Source: Cerioporus squamosus
Lineage: Eukaryota > Basidiomycota > Agaricomycetes > Polyporales > Polyporaceae
DNA length: 15,624 bases
Assembly (NCBI GenBank): GCA_022592435.1
Contig: JABYQS010000677.1
Location: 1 to 15,624, forward strand
Direction of reading: 5' to 3'
Below, in pieces: positions 9,020-15,624 of the stretch; the stretch's first letter is position 1; each line of letters starts with the position of its first letter. The notes beneath the pieces are model-generated. The model did no database searches and had not been told where the DNA came from. It was given only the letters and a program-made list of their open reading frames with translations. The position numbers and the translations under genes were made by a program.

Positions 9020-10066
9020 TCACAAATAGTCAAGGAGTCTCATCGCACTCTCGGGCGGAAGCCTGCTGAACGACCGACTCGGCTGCCATCTCATTCTGTC
9101 CACAACTCCGTCGAACGCCGCCCAGCCTTCGCACTGAGGTCTCCAGGTCCATCTCTTCCTGTCCCGCACAAAGTGTCCGGGTACACTTACTACGGGGTCC
9201 AGCGTGTCGGTGTTTCGTATGGGGATGCCATCGCGGATACTGGTGTAGCACGTCACTGCGACGTCAGCCATGGCATCGTTCCAGAGGGGACGCTCTGCGA
9301 TGGCACCCTGAAGGCGCGGGCGGAGCCTCGGGAAGTAGAAGACAGGGGAGAGACCGACATTGGTGACGAAACGGACGGGTAGGAGACCCATGTAACCCTC
9401 CCCGGCGGAGGCCTTGTATCGCTCGTGCGCGTGAACGCGATGCGGCGCAGTCGTCCCATACGTCTCTTTGAAGCTCGGCTCGAGGAAGCCCGTGCGCTCG
9501 ACGCTGGTGCATGTCATCCCCGCCAGAGTAAAGGTGCGTGCTGGGTTACGATTCTTGAGATACGCGAGGTTGTAGACCACCATGGGTGTCTCCCGAGGTA
9601 GCGACGGGGTCGGGGAGGGGTTGCAGACCTTCACAGCAATCTTGGAGAGCGTCTCGAAAGCCCAGCGGTGGGCGAGAATGAATTCGCGGAGCTGATGTCC
9701 GAGCTTGGTCGAAGACGGCAGTCCGAACGCGGTGAGCATGTCCTCGTTTCGCTCGCGCGCCTCGGTGCGCTCGCCTTCCGACATGCGGCAGGTTAACCTG
9801 GATATAAAGAACATTGTTAGAGGTCCAGTCAAGCAAGACGTTTATGAGGTGAGTACTCACTTGTGGACCGGCCACGCAGCTCTCTGACATTCCTTTCCGC
9901 AGTAGAAGGGATCCAGACATCTGGCGCACCGATAGAAGGACGGCCTGCCCGCCGCGGGCGGCTCGTCTTTGTTGCAATGGGAGCAAGTCCTGAGGGCCGG
10001 AGCGATCACTAGGCCATGCGAGGCCGTCGGGGACGCTTTATCGCGGATTACAAGAGAGGTGTCCAT
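9020..10066 (-). CDS. MYND-type zinc finger protein (327 aa)
   Basis: Two exons, 10066-9861 and 9797-9020, are separated by a 63-bp intron (GTGAGT...CCAG) that splits the Lys codon and restores H-K-L-T-C, the same position as in the other family members. Finger ligands are C28, C31, C47, C50, C56, C60, H68 and C72. The gap between the first two ligand pairs is longer than in the 2659 and 4421 proteins. The C-terminal region is more divergent but keeps N-P-A-R-T-F-T-L, a Y-F-P block and the signature V-P-G-H-F-V-R...W-T-W-R-P (274-290). The start at 10066 is the ATG that leaves a compact leader before the finger; an upstream non-ATG extension is unsupported. No catalytic domain was seen. The stop is only 56 bases from the convergent POP7 stop, so the 3' UTRs probably overlap. 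Function beyond protein binding is unknown. Confidence 0.85.
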
Positions 10067-10693
10067 GTTCGCCAACTGACGATGACAAGTGGTATGGGGA
10101 TGGGGCACTCACGAACTCGCAACCTTGATATAGAGATATGGCCATAACCTCCCTTTGTCTTGTGCTGAAACATCTCCAGCGTACTATTAACTTCTCGCAG
10201 CTTCTCTCCTGGACTAGTCGCTCCAAGTGCTACGCCATCGATCGGTACTAGTTCATGTTGCTTTGCTGCGGGGAGTCGGTGCCAATAGGTGCCAATCCAT
10301 GCAGGTCTGATTTCCCACGTCCCCAGAGCTGCCTCTCCTTTGTGCTTACGCCAGCTGAAAAGCCCTACGTGCGAACGGCAAGTTCCTGCATGATCTTGGT
10401 GTTGATGAGTGTCATGGCCGCTTGGTGCCAGTTCATGCTCCCGTGCACCCTCGTAACATGGTACAGACTTTCGTCACGGCACCCGAAGTACTATAGCTAG
10501 TGATGCCGAAAATGTTATGCAGTCGATCATTTGTCCTCTCCTGTCCTCTCGCATTCCCCATTGTAACGAGTATGCAAGTATTCATGCTAGCGTCCATACA
10601 CGAAACTCGTACAACAACACCCCGGAATACTTCTACATGTCGTACAACGGATGTCTATACCGACCGGCGGCGCATTGATACATACCCAGGCCG
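10067..10693. other. Intergenic between the MYND gene and the Dicer-like gene
   Basis: About 627 bases hold the promoter of the minus-strand MYND gene and the 3' UTR of the Dicer-like gene. The 9-mer GGTGCCAAT is repeated at 10278-10286 and 10288-10296. No supported ORF or RNA gene was seen. The long plus-strand open frame from 10500 is mainly antisense to Dicer coding sequence. Confidence 0.45.
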
Positions 10694-13600
10694 CTACTCG
10701 TCCACCTCCATCATCTCCATCATCATCTCGACCTCTACCTCTTCCACCCAGTCCTCGTCCGTGTGTTCTTCCTCGCTGTCAGACTCTTCCTCCTCCTCCA
10801 CAGCCGGTTCCTGCGTCTCTTCCACCAGTATCCTCGCGAGCATAGCGAACCCTTCGTCCGTCTCGTCGTCCAAGTCCTCTTTATCCGGGACATCCAGTGG
10901 CAGCTCCTCCTTGGGCTCAGATTGGGGATGTTCGGGACTCGGCGCCCCCTTCTTCCGGCACTCGCACACACGCGAGAGGTGGCGTGGCGAGTCCGGGTCT
11001 GAGAGCACCGCGCGCGCCTTCTCCGCAGCGAGACCCTTGGCCAGGGAGAGTTCGCGAGCTGCAATGGGTCCGGCGACCGTCTTCCCATGCACCAGTACAG
11101 ACATACAATCAGCTCGCCGTACCTCCGGGCGGCTGTATGATTTCCTAGAAAGTGGGATACGCGTGTTAGATAGAGAAGCCGATGCAGCGACAATAGGTAG
11201 GGAAGGCTTACGAGAAACTGACGCATCTACATCCCGCCTGAGCCACCCATACCATGAGCTCCGTCACTGGGTCCTTCGGCAAGTCAGGGCTAAGTATTGC
11301 GAGCAGGTCCTCCATGACGACTTCGATGATTGCTGCAGCCTTGTCGTAGTTCCAGTCACAGTCAATGAAGAGCGCGCCCATGATGCTCTCGAATACATCG
11401 CTGAGTGCCTTCGGCGGATCGTACTTCCACCCATGCAGGACGACCTCCTCGGCAGAGATCTCCTCGAGGATGGGGATGTAGTTGCTGATAGCGATGCTGA
11501 GCTCGACGTTGTTGATGAGGAGCAGTTTGTGAAGCGCGAGTTTCTTGACAGCAATTGAGGCGAGTGCGGGGGCACATACGACGCGCGAACGTGCCCAGGA
11601 GAGCTGCCCGGACGTCGCAGAGGGGAACTTCCTGTACAGGTAGTCGGTCACGACGAGGTCGACGACAGCTGTATTGACACGTCAGTTGAGCTTTGGAGGA
11701 ATCAAGAATGTGCTTACCATCGCCGAGGAATTCGAGTCGCTGATAGGACGAATTGTTGGTACGGAAGGATGGGTGGGTGATGGCTTCAAGCAAGAGTTGC
11801 CCGTGACTGAAGGAATACCCCAATGTCTCCTCCAGGCCTTTGAACAAGGGGGACACCGGAGTCTCTGGAAGAAGGTGAGAGTACCGCACATGCCACGGAG
11901 TAGGTCCACCGAACGACAGTCCCAACACGGTGCCAGTGAGGAGAGCCATGTCGATCCCGCCCGTGGCAAAGCTCGCACCGAGGATTGCCTCCATGCAGTC
12001 CTGCAGACTCCGCCTGGGGAACTGCCGGAGGGCTGAGCGACATGGGCGGATGCAGTACTGCTCTTCCTCGGATCCGACGACATATCTCCAGAGCCGGATA
12101 CTCTGCGTCTCCGGTGAGAGGTGCTGCTCCAGATGGCACTCGAGCGCACGCGCGAGTAGGGTCCTGTTCGCGATGGACGTGCGTTTCATATTGTCCAGCT
12201 GGCCTTCGTGTCTGTGGGGGTACTTTGTGTACAGGTGGACGACGGCGCAGAGTTTGAGCACGGCGTCCCCGTATGTCTCCAGACGCTGATTGTTGAACCC
12301 CGCATTCGCGCTTGGAAGCGTGATCGCCTGGATCAGCAGGTCGTCGACAATATGAGGCAGTTTGAGCGTGGCGCGGAGTTCCCGCGCGCGGTACACGTCT
12401 GTGATACGGTGACAGAGCTCCGGGAGAACGAAGAAGGTGCGCCACATGTGCTCGGACATGAGGATCCATCTGCACAGCTCGCGAGGGAAGATGACTGAGG
12501 TAGGCTCCTTGGTGACGGGCGGGGGCAAGGGATTGTTCTCGGGAGAATATGCGCACGAGCTGTTGCGCGACAGTGCCAGGCCCTCTACGCAAGGTCCATC
12601 GGTGGAGATGTACGGCGCGTGGTTCTTCCGCGTGTACTTGTGCAACCAGTACTCGCGATACGTGGGGTACGCAGCCTCTTTCGACCCTTCAGGTGGAGTC
12701 GACAACGGTGTGACATCCGGGCGGAACTTCTGCAGGAGGAGAGGTCGTCCGAACTCCTTGTTGTTCATATACATGAGATGTCCATAGTGCTCCTCCCCGA
12801 TACCGTCCCAGTTATACGACCCGTAGGGGTGAGCGACCGCGAGCCCGATTGCGTCGAAGTCGACCTTATGGTCACGAGTGATGGGGACCAGGTAGCATGT
12901 CAGCGGGAGAGTGATACCTCTGCCGGTGATGCACCACCAGACACCCATCCTCGTATAGTCCTGCATCGCACGGCGCTGGCTCCAAACGTCGCGAGGATGC
13001 AACACTAATTCCGTTCCGTCGGCAATCGAGATGAAGTTGTCGTTTGCCACCAAGTCGGTGGGGGGTAGGGAGGTCCCGGTGACGAGTCCAGCGGTAGCGA
13101 CACCGTCGACGTAGACGATGTGCAACCACAACGTGGAGCCCACGCACCATGGATCGCGAATGCGCACGTTCAATGTGTCCGGGACTGAGCTGACATCCAT
13201 GATTGCGACACCATCCGAGTCCTCGTGGTCGGTGGCATGAGAACTCTTTGCCGGTAGGAGGAAGTCGTCGAAGACGCTCAAGGCATGCAGGCTTTTCACA
13301 GCGAGGAATGCAGCAGCCCGCTTCGCTTCCTTCTTTGAACGCCTGGGCGGGCCGGTATAGACAAGGAGTTCCGGCGGTAGCGGCAAGCTGGATGGCAGCT
13401 GCACCGTAGCAGTGTAATCGCCAGAGTACTTGGGGGTGTGCATGGGGGTGAATCTGTCGCGAGGAATCAGGGAGCAGAGGTGGTTCAGCAGGCCAATGGC
13501 ACTGTTGTATGTGAGGACGGCACCAGTCGAGGGTACTATGTAGCGTTCGCGCTCCGCAAGGTCGTATGGATCTGGCAGCTCATCGTCCACCTCGTCCTCC

Positions 13601-15624
13601 TGGTGAACCTCGGCACCGACGTCGCGATCTTGGTACACCTTCTTCAGGTGAGGCTCGCTGTGGAGGAACTGTAGATATCGTTCAGCTTGGATCTGTGCGC
13701 CATTCTGGACCATGATGATGAATGTAGATGTCTTGTGGCGGGCACGGCCACGGGACTGTAGGTATCCGACCATATGCTGCACCGGATCGAAGCGTATCAC
13801 CAGATCGCAGGCCTAGGAGAAATCAGCTTCATGCGACAGATCTACTGGGGCATGGGTCCATGTTGCAAGTGCGAATAAACACTCCAAGGCAGACCACAAG
13901 CCAGCCGAGGGTCACGCGGGTGTTACCTGCCGCAACAAGCGCGTAACTCTGGGTTGACCAGTAGGATGTTGGCCCGCAAAGCAGCAGGGACCAATGCCTC
14001 AGTCAACATTAACAGCAAACCTACTGGGAAGTCCAGCCCTTCTTCCGCGACAGACGTCGCCACAACTATGACATGTCAGTCCTCTTCCGCCCTCGACCTT
14101 ACCAGAGCTACTCACGAAGGTTCAGCTGACGATCCCTGAACATTTTGACAGTATCTTGTTGGCCTCGGGTAGCCATCCCCTTGAGTTGCGCCTTGGTCAA
14201 ACTTCCACCGGTACCATGTCCAACCAGACTTTCGGTCTTGATGAGCCCAGTGAGCAAAGGGATACGGGGAAGAATCGCGGCTAAGCAGTTAGCGATGTGG
14301 CGCTGCTCGACGAACACGATGCCCTGGAAGGTTTGCGTGTAACGCGAGAACAAGACCTCTGTTAAGACTTTGACCTTCGGGGAGCACCAGCTCAGAGGGA
14401 TTGGGATCGGCGTCGTACCGTCCGGGGGGTCGAAGAACGACCTGTACTCCGCCAAGATGGACTCCAGCTCCTAAGCTTGGGATGGACAGAGCTGGCGAAG
14501 CCGGTCATCGTTCCGCCGCCGACAACCAGAGCGTACTGATCCGTGGTGAGCGTGTCCATGGCGCTCTCAAGGGCTTCCTGGATGAGCTGCGAGACACGTT
14601 GCCTGATTTCGGTGTAAAGGAAATCCTCCGCGCGAAGGGACCCAGGCTGTTTAACGTCCACCTCGTATCTCGTCATGATTTATCCACCGGAAAGTCAATC
14701 TCGGGCGGAAGTCTCTCTAGATCCAAGCTTTGTCGTACGATCGTCTGGGGTATTCGGGGTATTGGGGAGGAGGCGCGGGTATACTTGTATGTGCTATTGA
14801 CGTGGTCAGCCTCTTACCATACGCGATGGAGATTCGCGCACCTCTTCGGGCCGAGGCGCGTGTCCGACGAGCTCATCGACATGTTCCTGACAGCGATGAC
14901 TTTCGCGTCGAGGTGCGTCAAGTGTAGTGAGTGATTCCGCGGCGTTCTTAGGATTCCAGATCGGCGATGCAGTCAGCCAAAGACCTGGGACGCGAATCGG
15001 AGGGCGCTGGAAGTATCGCGCATGATACCGTTGTACGCGTGGTTCTTGCGCGTGTGATGGCACTCATCGAATATGAGCAGGGAAACCTGTGTCGCTATGA
15101 GCAGGAAACGAGCTACATACACGCAGATGCGCACCTTGTCCATCCGCCAATGTGAATGCGTCAAGATGTTTAAAAATATTTGGGCTGCGGTGGGATTGTA
15201 TATTCAAGCATACTCGAGTGCACGACGGTGAACATACCTGTCATGACGAAGACATCCGAGTCGTCAAACTCCCTCTTCCACCCCGATCTGTCGCCCATCT
15301 CGTGCGCCGTCGCGCCTGAGAACTGTCGGACGCGCAGCGACGTCTGCTTCGCGATGAACTCGCCCTGCTGCTGGACGAGTGCCACCTTCGGGACGAGGAA
15401 GACGACGATTCTCTCCTTCCCCGCATTCTGCGCCACAATCCACTTGATGAGGAGCGTGCTGATGTAGGTCTTGCCGCTGCCGGTGTCGAGTGCTGCGATG
15501 ACATTGCCTTGCTGAGCCCGCACGAAGATCTCCTCCTGGTATCGCCGCGGAAGGAGCACGTCGCTGATCTCGTTCGAGAGACTGACATCGTAGTCGAAGT
15601 TCAAGAAAAATAGCAACACATGAA
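10694..15624 (-). CDS. DCL: Dicer-like ribonuclease III, 5' end outside window, helicase frame-broken
   Basis: Dicer cleaves long dsRNA into small RNAs for RNA silencing. Pieces in order are 15624-15238 (motif I, A-L-D-T-G-S-G-K-T), 15184-15135, 15086 to about 15017 (L-I-F-D-E-C-H-H), a frame-disrupted stretch to about 14471 (L-T-A-S-P and A-E-D-F-L-Y recognisable), about 14470-14116 (G-I-V-F-V-E-Q-R), 14065-14025 (V-A-T-S-V-A-E-E-G-L-D), 13812-11718, 11668-11212 and 11144-10694. The 13812-11718 exon holds Q-S-R-G-R-A-R, a Dicer dimerisation-like region, RNase IIIa (R-L-E-T-Y-G-D-A, D-C-M-E-A-I-L-G-A) and the start of RNase IIIb (R-L-E-F-L-G-D-A across the intron). The second acidic block of RNase IIIb is D-V-F-E-S-I-M-G-A. 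Acidic catalytic residues are present in both RNase III domains. The C-terminus has a dsRBD-like A-K-G-L-A-A-E-K-A helix and a strongly acidic tail. A PAZ domain is not obvious by eye. Whether the gene is active depends on the frame breaks. Confidence 0.85.

Noticed and set aside
10500..11558. Long plus-strand open frame (352 codons), Ser/Thr-rich
   Set aside because: It lies mainly antisense to the last two Dicer exons. Its Ser runs are the complement of the Glu/Asp codons in the acidic tail, and it has no domain or splice support.
14415..14526. A 56-bp intron (GTTGTC...CTTAG) to explain the Dicer frame change at 14471
   Set aside because: The donor GTTGTC does not fit the GTNNGT pattern of the other introns, and a single missing base gives the smoother protein H-P-K-L-R-E-L-E-S. 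It was kept only as an alternative.
1..15624. CRISPR arrays, bacterial operons, rRNA or tRNA genes
   Set aside because: The sequence is clearly spliced eukaryotic DNA. No regularly spaced repeats or RNA gene structures were seen.

Overview
The window reads as nuclear DNA of a filamentous basidiomycete, most likely an agaricomycete. The genes carry many introns of about 48-67 bp with GTNNGT donors, a CTNAY-like branch site and a YAG acceptor. Coding sequence is GC-rich, both strands are packed, and the proteins are eukaryotic (eRF1, an RNase P/MRP subunit, Dicer). Any placement below class level would be a guess. All gene models below were spliced by eye.

Left part (1-5474): a 12-codon tail of a gene entering from the left, then a frame-broken gene with two MYND zinc fingers (451-1814, +), a small relic of another MYND gene (2237-2458, -), and two intact divergent MYND paralogs (3676-2659, - and 4421-5474, +). 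Between the divergent pair lies a 436-bp non-autonomous DNA transposon (TA-CAGTC...GACTG-TA), which looks like a Tc1/mariner (pogo/Fot1-like) MITE.

Centre (6210-8963): two housekeeping genes. These are translation release factor eRF1 (six exons, 437 aa, -) and an Rpp20/Pop7-type RNase P/MRP subunit (two exons, 271 aa, +). They fire away from each other across a 313-bp intergenic stretch that contains an imperfect palindrome.

Right part: a further intact MYND gene (10066-9020, -), convergent with POP7, and then a Dicer-like gene on the minus strand (10694 to beyond 15624). The two RNase III domains and the C-terminal half of the helicase are intact. The middle of the helicase (about 15025-14465) changes reading frame repeatedly.

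Main themes: (1) a local expansion of one MYND-finger family, with three intact copies, one frame-broken double-finger copy and one relic. The members share an intron that splits the Lys codon of the H-K-x-x-C end of the finger, and a C-terminal P-G-[YHR]...W-x-[WF] signature. (2) A Dicer-like gene that is either decaying or mis-sequenced in its helicase. (3) A small transposon between two duplicated genes. I see no convincing undescribed multi-gene system. The best candidate for new biology is the MYND family with its shared, uncharacterised C-terminal region.
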